The notes under the pieces: generated by a model
Database searches by the model: none
Told to the model about the DNA's origin: nothing
What the model saw: the letters and a program-made list of their open reading frames with translations, nothing else
Part shown: positions 52,329 through 62,736 of the stretch, one piece after another
How positions within the stretch are numbered: position 1 is the first letter of the stretch
How the letters are laid out: each line of letters starts with the position of its first letter
Translations under genes and position numbers: made by a program
Assembly (NCBI GenBank): GCA_023525715.1
Contig: CM042013.1
Location: 77,502,994 to 77,566,993 of the forward strand
Reading direction: 5' to 3'
Source: Cichorium intybus
Lineage: Eukaryota > Streptophyta > Magnoliopsida > Asterales > Asteraceae
DNA: 64,000 nucleotides

Positions 52329-52811
52329 TGTTGGATTAGGTGTCTAAGCCATGACTTATAAATTGTATTTATCTTATTAATAGAAACAAAGTCCATTTGG
52401 ATTGCCCTCATAGCTGGAAGTTTGGCAGAAAGTTCAGTAGAGAGAAAGGTTGATTTATTAAATGTTTAATAAATCAATAGAAATAAAATAAATAGTTTAT
52501 TAATATATTAGAGTGATAATATATTAATTAGAAACTATAGTAATTAATTAGAAATTAATCTAGAATTAATTGGATTTAATTTAGTGATTAATTTAATTAA
52601 TTATAAGTGCAGGGACTGGTTTTGTAATTATTCAATAGTTGAATATTGACTGGCCAGTGGAAGCTCATAGGTGGCGAGATTTTGTGGAGCCTCCACATAA
52701 ATCTCGAAACCATAATTAAGGTTTAAAGGGGCTTGGTCAATTTGACAAAAGGCTTGTCAAAAGTTGGGCTCTTCTAGGGTTTTGACTGTAACCCTTGGAG
52801 GCTATAAATAG
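52329..52811 (+). repeat. 5' LTR of plus-strand host Copia, first part
   Basis: Begins TGTTGGATTAGGTGTCTAAGCC and includes ggattgccctcatagctgg. It ends at its TATA box, GCTATAAATAG (52801-52811), where the nested Copia inserted. It resumes at 60053; total LTR length without the insert is 765 bp. Confidence 0.85.
52802..52810 (+). promoter_or_regulatory. TATA box of host Copia LTR, at the insertion point
   Basis: CTATAAATA. Its last four bases plus the next G form the 5-bp target AATAG, duplicated at 60048-60052. The TATA box remains intact but is now followed by the nested element. Confidence 0.6.
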
Positions 52812-53454
52812 TGTTGGTTATATGCCCATCGTTATAACACGTTGGTAATATTATTATAAATAGTAGGGTCCTTTTGGGTTACACGCAAGAGACGATTTAG
52901 CTAAAAGAGATCGAAAATAAACTTGAGGGGTTAAGTTTATTAATATATCATAGTAAAGGTATATTAATTAGAAACTTAATGGTTAAGTTTATTAATATAC
53001 CAAAGTAAAGGTATATTAATTAGAAACTTAATAAGGATAAAGGACCAAAGTGAAATATCCACAAGGGAGGGGATAAGGATGAGGAGCACTATAAATACAA
53101 CCCTAGATCTGAGTTGTAAGTGCTGCCAAAACCCTAATTTTCGTCACCCTCCTTCCACCCCTCGGTATACGGCCGATTTCTTTCAAAACCCTAAGTATTA
53201 TGTGCTAAAACTTCAAGCAAAGGTATATACTACATCAACGGGTGCTGGATCGTTGTCTTGGGTGCGATTACATTAGAGGAGTTCTACTTTGGGCTCTCGT
53301 CATCCTAACAAGATCAGATCTGAGATCTAAAAGGTATTTCTTGAACCCTCTTGATTTTACAGTTACAAAAGTGTGCATGATTCTGTGATCCTGGTTGAAT
53401 ACGATTTAAATTTCTGTTTCCGCTGCGTTTGTTTTATGTTATCGTATTCCAACA
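52812..53454 (+). repeat. 5' LTR of nested Copia (643 bp)
   Basis: TGTTGGTTATATGCCC ... GTATTCCAACA. TATA box ctataaata at 53089-53097. Contains an internal ~52-base tandem repeat (ttaagtttattaatat at 52931 and 52983). Confidence 0.9.
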
Positions 53455-53455
53455 G

Positions 53456-53468
53456 TGGTATCAGAGCC
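53456..53468 (+). other. Primer-binding site
   Basis: TGGTATCAGAGCC one base after the LTR. Confidence 0.9.
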
Positions 53469-54821
53469 ACTTTATCATGATTTTGTACTGTTTAGATTCG
53501 ATTAGATTTGTTAAAAATCGTTTTTTTTTCTTTGAATTATCGAATCTGTCGACGTCCGCGCCGCGGTCCTTGAATGGTCGCGTCGCGGTCTTCTATAAAG
53601 TTACGATCATTAGGGTTTTGCCGCGTCGCGTTTCCTAGTGTTCCGCGCCGTGTCGTTCCTGTCATGATCGGTTTCTTTTGATTACCGCGTCGTGTTTTCT
53701 CGTGTTGCGCGTCGCGGCGGTCGTGAAGTTTATTTTCTGAAATCAGATTTCTTGTTATAATATGGTGATTTTAATATTGTATGATTGTTTAGATTAATCA
53801 TTGACATAGAATGCTTGCATGCTCAATAGGATTATTAGCTAAACACAAAGTTTAAAATGCTTCAAAATTTAATGGATGATTGTTTAAATTAATTATTAAC
53901 ACTGCATCCTTGCGTGTTTAATAGAATTAATAGTTAAACATAATTTTCAAAGAATACTTAAAATTTTAAATGATATATATATATTAGAATTGTATCTATA
54001 TGTATAACTTAAAATAAAAACATTGGTCAGACCGTGACTAGGCTCACTTACTCTAAATGTGTAGAAGGTTGAAGGAGGTCTCTTTGATTCCTAATGAGGT
54101 CGGTTTTTAAATAGCATTCATTGCTTACCACCCTCACCGCCTGTCACATTTTATCGAGTGGAGTTACCGAAAGGGTTTGATGGAACAGTGTTTCAAGATA
54201 AAAGTATTACTGAAAATACACAAGTAAGAAAAATTTGTTAAAAGTTAATAGATTTTTCAAAAATTATTGGCAATTGTAAGACGGATTTTAAAAGTTTAAA
54301 TTGACCATTTTGCCAAAAAGAAAGTTAAAATGTTTTAACTTAACGAAACGAAATCCCGTTTTATGAAAATGTGAATCTCATGCTACCCACAAAGAACCAC
54401 ACATTTAACCGGGCCCTTTCGGCGTGGGAAGTGCTATAGCCAACGCGTCGGATTGGACTCGGCCAAAATGATGTGATACTCGCGATAACTCATGAATCAT
54501 GGGCCGGGTGTCACGTGGGTCTTCGTGGTCGATTTACCATCCAAACTCTTGATCCGCGGCATACCCGTCACGAGAGAGAGGATGAGCATGATGGGATTAA
54601 ACATGCCATTGATCAGATTCAATGAATCCCAAAAGATCTAGAAGCTTCATAGAGATTGAAGTTGGCAAAGGAGTATTGCCTACCTAAATAACTTCTGGGG
54701 GTGACTACGGCATACCTCTTCACCACCAAAAGCGAAATATGGATTCTAGCCTTAAGTAAAATAATTTTATGGGTAATTAATTTATTAAGGGATAATCAAA
54801 CTAAATAAAACTCTATTTTAG
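53469..54821 (+). other. Leader of nested Copia, with CpG-rich repeats
   Basis: Non-coding. 53557-53720 carries six variants of CGCG(T/C)CG(C/T)G, a marked CpG-rich patch in otherwise AT-rich DNA. Further on the block accgcctgtcacattttatcgagtgg...gggtttgatgg parallels the conserved leader block at 60910-60985. Confidence 0.6.
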
Positions 54822-55620
54822 ATGTCAACCAAAGAAAGTTTGAAAGTTACAAGTTTTTTTTACTGCGTGGCTTCCTCGATCAAAGTAAGTTCAACGGCAT
54901 AGATTATGCGTGTTGGTTCCAGAACTTGAGAAGAGTACTCAATGTCGAGGGAAATTTTATATGATTAAGGAACAAGTTCCTATGGATTATCCAGCCAGAT
55001 CCACTAGTGCTGAAATAGACGGTCAATCATCTTAGACGTCTAAATGATTCGAATAAGGTTGCTCGTTTCATGTTAGACACTATGATTCCCGAGCTTCAAA
55101 GAAGATTGTGGGGTCTTGGTGCTTTGACATGATTAACCGGCTTAAGGACATGATCCAGGAGCAGGTTAAATGGGAACGATTCGAAGTCATGAAAGCATTA
55201 TTTGGATGTAGGCTGTTACTAGGATGGAGAGTCAATACCCATATGTTTAGCATAAGAGGGTACATTGACCAAATGTGGAGGTTGGGATTTCCAACAAGTC
55301 GGGAGTTAGTCACGGACATTGTCCTTAACTCGCTGACTAGTTCTTATGATTAGTTCATTCTGGACTTCATTATATAGAACTTAAAAGGACCCTTCGAGAG
55401 ATTACATAGCATGTTGAGGAAAATAGAACTTTACATGGCTAGGGAATCCAACACCACAGTTCCTAAAGGAGGTGTCAAAAGGAAAAGGACAAACCCTACC
55501 AAGGGAATGATTTTCCTAAAGAAACCTCAATACTGAAATCATGAGGAAGATTTTTGTTTCCACTGAAAGGATGTGGGACATGGAAGGCATAAATGCTCAA
55601 GATATCTGATGCAATAGAAG
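54822..55620 (+). pseudogene. Gag of nested Copia, broken
   Basis: ATG at 54822 (MSTKESLKV). After a frameshift it reads FLDQSKFNGIDYACWFQNLR, the Copia gag N-terminal motif, and in other frames MLDTMIPELQRRLW, then WERFEVMKALFGCRLLLG and MWRLGFPTSRELVTDIVLNS. The zinc knuckle at about 55555-55600 reads C-F-H-stop-K-D-V-G-H-G-R-H-K-C, the second Cys being TGA. No functional protein is possible. Confidence 0.75.
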
Positions 55621-56985
55621 TAGTTGCAAGCCAAAGAGTATGGCACTTCAGGTATATTTGTAATTCCATAAGTGCTTTGCTTATGACCAGTATTGCCATT
55701 TTAATGGGAAGAGACTGGAATAAAGCAGAGGTACAAACCATGGAGAGCTGGATCGAATCATGGACTACAAGCAGCTTGCTTTCATCCATAGGATTAGGAA
55801 CCAACTTCTCTATAGTGTTTTAGTTTATGGTTTTGCAATTTGAAGATTGTTGATGTGAACATTGTTTCATCAGATGGTTTTGACTTGGTTTAAATAAAGG
55901 TTGTTTTAAACAAAAGTTATTTTAAAAGTTATTTTGGAACAAAGTTATGGTCATTACATCTATGAGAACTGGTTCACAACAATAGTTCGAAAATATTGAT
56001 TCAAGAGAATCCAAATGTTTGGATTGATGGAATGAGTGGAATTGTCTGGTTTTGTAAACTTGAAAGAAGCTACCAGAACTCCAGATGGATAGGATTCTGG
56101 AGATCATTTGACTGAAAGTCTTATGATAACTGCTATTCTTGTCTACATAGAGAGATAACTATGCACTGCTCACAAGTTATTGTGGGCAAAGGCTAAGAAT
56201 CTGTTGGACCTTGTACATCTAATGTATTTGGACCGTTCAGTTTTCCACTAAACCGTCTAAAATACTCTATTGAGTTTGAAACCTATGTGGTGATCAGTAC
56301 TTCAAGAACAGAGTATTGAATCAAATGAGCAAAGGATGAGAATTCTAAATCCAAGTGCGGATAAAGAGTTTCTTCGTCAAAGATTATACAATCATCTAAT
56401 GGACTGTGAAAATTGTTTCAACAGTCAAATCCACTTAGAACGCTACGAGCATCGTATGGTGTGTCTGAGTTATAATCGAACATAAAGGTTCGACTTATGA
56501 TGGATTGTATTATGCTTCCAATCTATGTTTGAGGTTAAACCTTAGAGACAATAGAGTCCTAACCCTTGCACCAACACAAAAGGTTCTATAAACACTGTTT
56601 GAGAAATATGGAGTGTAGATGTTTCTTCACTAGCATATTTAGAAATTTGGGGTCTTGAGACTTACGGTTTACCGTGTAGCTCAGAGGACGCCGATTGACA
56701 GAAGTGTTATTCCATTAGAGTACTTGGATATAATAAGCATTTTGACAACAGTATGATGTTGTATAAATGGCAGTCTTCTATGATAGGAAGCTGGTATTCA
56801 AGAAATCAGTGGGAGCCTGACTGATCTTGATGAGACTCAAAGGATCAAAGAGCCTGATGTTGGCACTAGCACTCAACCAGAGGTAGTAAAACCTGTTGAG
56901 ACTCAGTAAGAGTTTGTTGAGGAATCTGACATAACTCCATCTCCTGTTCGAGAAACTGATAAAGGACGTCATACACCTGGTTTTC
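55621..56985 (+). pseudogene. Protease/integrase region of nested Copia, highly decayed
   Basis: No open frame over 110 codons and no intact catalytic motif. Its position between gag and reverse transcriptase and scattered matches identify it. Frame-level reconstruction was not attempted. Confidence 0.5.
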
Positions 56986-57674
56986 ATGAATTACATGTTG
57001 ACGAAGGTGATAAATGTCTGGTGGATCATTGTGACCCTACCAATTATCGGAAGTCGTGGCAGGCCCTTTTGGGTTGCATTAAGGAAAGAGATGATGGAGA
57101 GTGAGATGAAATCCATGTATGATAACCAAGTTTGGAACCTGGTTGATCAAACACCTGACCTTAAAACAGTTGGGTGTAAATATGTCTTCAAGAAGAAGAC
57201 AAATGTGGATGGAAAGGTACACACATACAAAGCCAGACTGGTGGCAAAGGGTTATACTCAAACCCAAGGGATTGATTATGAGGAAATTTTTCACCAGTGG
57301 CGATGATTAAATATATAAGGATATTGTTTGCCATCGCAACATTTTGTGACTACGAAATATGGCAAATGGATGTAAAAACCGCTTTCCTTAACGGAAAACT
57401 TTCAGAGGATGTGTATATGACACAACCAGAGGGTTTTGTACAGTCCAAATATCCTAATAGAGTGTGTAAACTTGTGGAGTCGATTTATGGACTCAAACAA
57501 GCATCTCGTAGCTGGAATCTCTGCTTCGATGAGAAAATCAAAGAGTTTGGATTTTCGAGAAGTAAAGATGAGTCATGTGTATATGTCAGAGCTAGTGGGA
57601 GCATTGAAGTCTACCCTATGTCGTACACAGATAGCAAAGTTCTCATGAAAATGTCCCTATCTCGAGAAATATGA
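56986..57674 (+). pseudogene. Reverse transcriptase of nested Copia, broken
   Basis: Copia RVT_2 domain in two frames. The first (to 57306) has MMESEMKSMYDNQVWNLVDQ, CKYVFKKKTNVDGKVHTYKA and RLVAKGYTQTQGIDYEEIF. After a frameshift near 57295, IWQMDVKTAFLNGKLSEDVY and LVESIYGLKQASRSWN follow. The catalytic YVDD box is replaced by SYTDS or YADS (57622 and 57838), and the frame ends at TGA 57672-57674. Confidence 0.85.
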
Positions 57675-57990
57675 AATAAATGAGAATTGCTATGCTATAA
57701 ATGACACAGGAGAAACTTAATGCGCATGAAGCATTTTGATCTATGGAGATAGAATTAAGTGCTTCATAGGGATTTTGGAAACAAAAGTGAACTATGTAAA
57801 TGTCAGTGCTAATGGGAGCACTGAAGTCCAACCTATGTTGTATGCAGATAGCAAAGTTCTCATGTAAACGTCCCTATATCGAGAAATCATAAATAAATGA
57901 GAATTGCTGTGCTACAAATGACATAGGAGTGACCTATTGCATATGAAGCATCATGATCTATGGAGATAGAACTAAGTGCTTCATAAGGAT
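57575..57990 (+). repeat. Tandem duplication at the RT catalytic region
   Basis: The phrase tatgtcag(a/t)gctaatggga...agatagcaaagttctcatg...tgcttcata occurs twice, offset by about 210 bases, with ~85% similarity by eye. The duplicated part replaces the expected YVDD-containing sequence. Confidence 0.7.
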
Positions 57991-59395
57991 AAGCTAGAAT
58001 ACATGAGCAGTCGGATCTAGAGATACAAGACTCCTATAAGGGATTCAAGTTTCTGTATCAGGGTTTAGGACTGAGTGAAACTCAGAGTCCTAGTTCCATT
58101 AAGATCCTGGATGAAATGAGTTGAGTCCCGTATGCACTTGCATATGGATCAATCGCATAATGTACGAGACCTAATGTATCATATGCCTTGAGCATGATGA
58201 TTTGACATTAGGCTAATCCTGGCAAAAGTCAAATGGATGGAAGTCACGAAGTATCTTAAATGTTTAAGATATTCTTGATCCATTATAGTATGGGAGAACT
58301 CAGTGTAAAGAAGCACACTGATAGTAGCTTCCAAAACTAATAGAAACGGTTCTTGTACGCAGTCAGGATCCGGGTTCTTACCAAAAGAGACATCTCAGTT
58401 AATAGAGCTATATCGGATGAGGCAAGATAGCTGATCTGATCACTAAGTCAATGTCTCGGACTAAGCAAGATCGTTCATGCTAAGTCCATATGCATTAGAT
58501 ATGCAAATGAATTGACTTTGAGTGAAGTTAGTATAGTTTGATTTGTATTGGGAACTTAAGCAATGAAAAACTCTATCTGATATGAAGATTATTATGTGGA
58601 GAACATAATATATGCATAAAGGCAGTCATTTCATTAGTTTATCATTGTGTTCCGATTTTGCGTGTTTTATTGACTTCCTGAATAATTTAATTATTATTCA
58701 AACTGTCCACAGTCAGTCATACTTTTGGGAGTAAGTATTGATTCAAGACTGACATGAGGAATTGGTAAATTGTCCATAGAGATGGACATAGCATGGAGAT
58801 GCACTAATTCTCATGTGTACTTAATAGGGATTAAGTATTGGAGTAACCTGCACTTAGAGATTACTTCATGGAATCTGTCACGAGTAATTCTAAGATGGTA
58901 ATATCTTATATTCTTCAAGCGGAGATGCATTGATTCTTTGTCCTGCAGTCTGTTGTGCCTTGGTTTTCTCCAACGTTGTCCGTAACTGGCAGCCATATAG
59001 AGAATGTCCAGGTATGACATGATGAGTAGGCGAGATCCGTGTAGTCAAAGTTTATTTGTTCCTTCTGCCCTAACAGGAGAAGCGATATCCATGGGCCCCT
59101 CGATGATTTGGTGCTGACAGCAAGTGTACGGCCGTACCGAGACTGAATTGATATATAATCAATAGTGCAGTCTGTTGTAGTCATCACAAATCTCTATCGG
59201 GAAACATAATTTTGAATGTTTGAGACTGACATAATTCCATGTCAGACGTTCATAAGGATATCTTGTAGAACAAAGGAATATTTGATCACTTGCCTAAGGG
59301 CTGTTTCATTAGATGAACACGGCATTTGTCTAGGATGACATACACCTTACTAGGTTAATGAATATTAGACCATACAGTTGTTATAACAAGTGCAA
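57991..59395 (+). other. Decayed RNase H and 3' region of nested Copia
   Basis: No open frame. 58700-58870 is collinear (inverted) with 21819-22000, and the region ends at the polypurine tract. The RNase H domain is not recognisable. Confidence 0.45.
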
Positions 59396-59404
59396 GTGGG
59401 AGAC
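59396..59404 (+). other. Polypurine tract
   Basis: GTGGGAGAC immediately before the 3' LTR. Confidence 0.8.
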
Positions 59405-60047
59405 TGTTGGTTATATGCCCATCGTTATAACACGTTGGTAATATTATTATAAATAGTAGGGTCCTTTTGGGTTACACGCAAGAGACGATTTAGCTAAAAG
59501 AGATCGAAAATAAACTTGAGGGGTTAAGTTTATTAATATATCATAGTAAAGGTATATTAATTAGAAACTTAATGGTTAAGTTTATTAATATACCAAAGTA
59601 AAGGTATATTAATTAGAAACTTAATAAGGATAAAGGACCAAAGTGAAATATCCACAAGGGAGGGGATAAGGATGAGGAGCACTATAAATACAACCCTAGA
59701 TCTGAGTTGTAAGTGCTGCCAAAACCCTAATTTTCGTCACCCTCCTTCCACCCCTCGTTATACGGCCGATTTCTTTCAAAACCCTAAGTATTACGTGCTA
59801 AAACTTCAAGCAAAGGTATATACTACATCAACGGGTGCTGGATCGTTGTCTTGGGTGCGATTACATTAGAGGAGTTCTACTTTGGGCTCTCGTCATCCTA
59901 ACAAGATCAGATCTGAGATCTAAAAGGTATTTCTTGAACCCTCTTGATTTTACAGTTACAAAAGTGTGCATGATTCTGTGATCCTGGTTGAATACGATTT
60001 AGATTTCTGTTTCCGCTGCGTTTGTTTTATGTTATCGTATTCCAACA
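59405..60047 (+). repeat. 3' LTR of nested Copia (643 bp)
   Basis: Three substitutions from 52812-53454: at about 59757 (T for G), 59794 (C for T) and 60001-60002 (G for A). All other positions match by eye. Confidence 0.9.
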
Positions 60048-60052
60048 AATAG

Positions 60053-60334
60053 AACCCCTGGTAACCCTAATTATCTGCGCCATTTTTACTGTCTCTCTGG
60101 AACTCTGCTGTCACTTCTCCATTGCTTGGGTGTGACTTCATTTGAGGCAGGATATTTATGCTGCTAGCTTCAAGAAGAAAATTCAAAGGTTGGTTTTCAT
60201 GTTCTAATTCTTTAGAAATTAATTGTTGGCCTTCTAGGTTTTATTATATATTCATTGATAGAAAAACATAGATCCTCATCTAGGTTGCATGTGAACTTAG
60301 GATTTCTAGTTCATAGATTGCTAAAAACCTTTCA
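60053..60334 (+). repeat. 5' LTR of host Copia, second part
   Basis: Continuation of 52329-52811, ending ...AAACCTTTCA, with gcatgtgaacttaggatttctagttca matching the inverted 4040-4080 sequence. Confidence 0.85.
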
Positions 60335-60335
60335 G

Positions 60336-60348
60336 TGGTATCAGAGCC
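60336..60348 (+). other. Primer-binding site of host Copia
   Basis: TGGTATCAGAGCC one base after the LTR. Confidence 0.9.
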
Positions 60349-61589
60349 TGTCTTGTTTTTCTTGTGAATTGCTATAATTGATTATGTGTTCAAGGGTTTT
60401 TTGCGAAAATAATAACCCTTGGGAGGCCTTGATCGAATTTTGTGGCTAGGGTTTTGAAAACCCTAGCCTCCACTCCTTTTTTGGCGATTTGCATGCTAGG
60501 AGGAAAGTAAGTGGTTATTTTTGGTAATTGTGAGCAATTAAATAACTGGAAACCTTAATCCCATTACATGCTATTTTCGAAAATTAGGGGATTGAGATAG
60601 GTAAATTAATTTGATTAATTTTTGTGATACCGATCTTGATTTAATTAATTTAATTAATTGTTAAGTAAAAGATAAAATAAATCACTTAAAGATTTAAATT
60701 TAAATTTTCGAGATTAATTGTTAATTAGCGAAAATTTTAATAAATTAAATCTAAAATATTTTAAAAGTTTAAAATACATCTTATATATTTTATTATTAAT
60801 AGTTAATATGTTATATATAAGATAAAATTGGTTAATCTTACCGTTAGTAGACCTCATTCACAAAATTGTCCTATAAAGAGGGTATAAGGCGACTGCCTAT
60901 AAAATGGTAGTCTAATGGGTGTCCACTCTCACCCACCGCTCTTCTGGTCAGTCGAGTGTCGTTAGCCGAACGGGTTTGATAGGACCGCTTAAGCCTCTTA
61001 AAAGTACAATGCTATTATTGAAAGTACTAGAACAATTTATAAAAATCCCATTCTAGTTATTTTTAGGAAAAATGTGAATTGATGCTAATCCACAAAGTTG
61101 TACATTGCACTTTATGAAACATTGGTGGAGCGTGTATGGATAACCGGCACACCAATAGGGGTTCATAAAGAGTTGCAATGGGTTTCTCGATCTTACCATT
61201 ATTGATGGAGCGTGTGTGGTTAACTGGCACGTCAATTAGAGATGGTAATTGACTTCGAGAGTACCAAGCTAACTTGTATAGTTATTCACACCCGGTTTGT
61301 GATCCTCAGTATCCCAGTCACAAATAGTGGGGCATATCCGAGATTAAAACATGCTATTGAACAGTTCATTAAATCTCAAAAGAAACTAGGAATTCCATTA
61401 TAATATGATTATTTTCCACGGTGGAATTGGCTGAATCGTCATTCGCCTACCTTTATAAAATTTGCAATTAGATTATGGCATCCCTCCTCTAAGTTGTAAA
61501 TTCTTATAGTTGGGTCATCGCTTTATTATTATATTGGGTTAATATTAAGGATCTCATATTTGTCTAATTAAAACTAGCTTCTTTTATAG
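60349..61589 (+). other. Leader of host Copia with paired conserved motif
   Basis: Non-coding. It has TGGAGCGTGTATGGATAACCGG (about 61122-61143) and TGGAGCGTGTGTGGTTAACTGG (61205-61226), the same pair, inverted, as in the minus-strand relics, and the block actctcacccaccgctcttctggtcagtc at 60926-60954. Confidence 0.6.
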
Positions 61590-62642
61590 ATGTCTTCTGC
61601 TGAACAATCCGTTCCCCACTCGAACTCCAGTAACGTCACCTCGATCCTGTCATTGTGCTCCAAAGTGACATTGGATGGCACTAACTACAATGACTGGGTC
61701 AGAAACATCAAAATGGCTCTGCAGGTTGAGAACAAAGAGTATGTTCTTAACACCAAGCTAGTTGAAGTTGATACCAAAACAGCTACTCCCGAGGATCTGG
61801 CCTCATACCAGAAACACTGTGATGATGCGACCAAAGTGGCCTGCATCATGATTGCTACAATGAAACCTGAGTTGCAAAGAATCTATGAGGACTACTGGCC
61901 CTACGAGATGCACAAGGACCTTGCAGAAAAGTTCCGCAAGCGAGCGCGAGTCGAAAGGTGCGAGGTGGTCAAAGCGTTCACTGACAGCAAGCCAAAGGGC
62001 GGAGAGTCCGTCTGCACTCATGTGCAAAGGATGCAAGGTTACGTGGACAGGCTTAGAAAACTGGGCATGCTAGTTGATTAGGAGTTGGCCATTGACATAG
62101 TGCTTAACTCCTTACCAAGTTCTTATGACCAGTTCACACTGGCGTATCATTTGAACAACACTCAGGCCTCCTTGTCTGAGTTGTACAGCATGCTGCAGAC
62201 TGCAGAAGATGGGATGAAGGGGAAAAGTGTACCCTTAGTTAGCCAACCTGTCTTGGCAATTCGTCATGGGAAGGGAAAGAAACGGAAGGGCCCTCCCGGT
62301 TAGAACTGGAGGGAAAAGGTTTATGTTTGGTCATCCAGTAATGGCCCGAGACCCAAGTCCTCCGGCATTCCTCATGTCGCCAACCCCAAAGATACCGACT
62401 GCTTTTATTGCAAAGAAAAGGGTCATTGGAAGATGATCTGCCCGATATACTTGCAGGACGTCAAGGACGGAAAAGTGAAGCCGACGTCAGTAGGTATGTA
62501 CACTATCTCTAAAAACTCACCATTTTCCAGTTCTTGGGTCCTTGATACAGGATGTGGTTTTCACATCTGTTCTGATTTGCAGGGCCTAAAGGAAAGCAGG
62601 GAAGTAGAGCACCGTAGATTGAACCTGATCATGGGACAATAG
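61590..62642 (+). pseudogene. Gag-protease of host Copia with nonsense codons
   Basis: One continuous frame from ATG 61590 (MSSAEQSVPHSNSSNVTS) broken by TAG at 62079 and 62301 and closed by TAG at 62640. The N-terminal motif LDGTNYNDWVRNIKMALQVE is followed by a UBN2-type core ending VLNSLPSSYDQFTLAYHLNN, a basic KGKKRKGPP stretch, a complete CCHC zinc knuckle CFYCKEKGHWKMIC (62400-62441), and the aspartic protease box SWVLDTGCGFHICSDL with DTG intact. It is the best preserved gag here; two point changes would be needed to read through. Confidence 0.9.
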
Positions 62643-62736
62643 GAAATCGTTGCCTATTACCAAGATCGGTGTCTATAGTTTAGTTCTTAGTAGTGATGTT
62701 TGTTTAGATTTAATAAATTGTTGCTATTTTCCATAA

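Larger units (their letters stand above)
52812..60047 (+). mobile_element. Complete young Copia element nested in a Copia LTR
   Basis: 7,236-bp plus-strand element: LTRs 52812-53454 and 59405-60047, PBS 53456-53468, polypurine tract 59396-59404, target duplication AATAG (52807-52811 and 60048-60052). The two 643-bp LTRs differ by only three substitutions and no indels. Despite this, gag, protease, integrase and reverse transcriptase are riddled with stops and frameshifts, so it was already defective or decayed very fast; mobilisation in trans is the simpler explanation. Confidence 0.9.

Noticed and set aside
53079..53276. 65-codon frame, duplicated at 59672-59869
   Set aside because: It lies just after the TATA box in both LTRs of the nested Copia and is best read as transcribed LTR leader.
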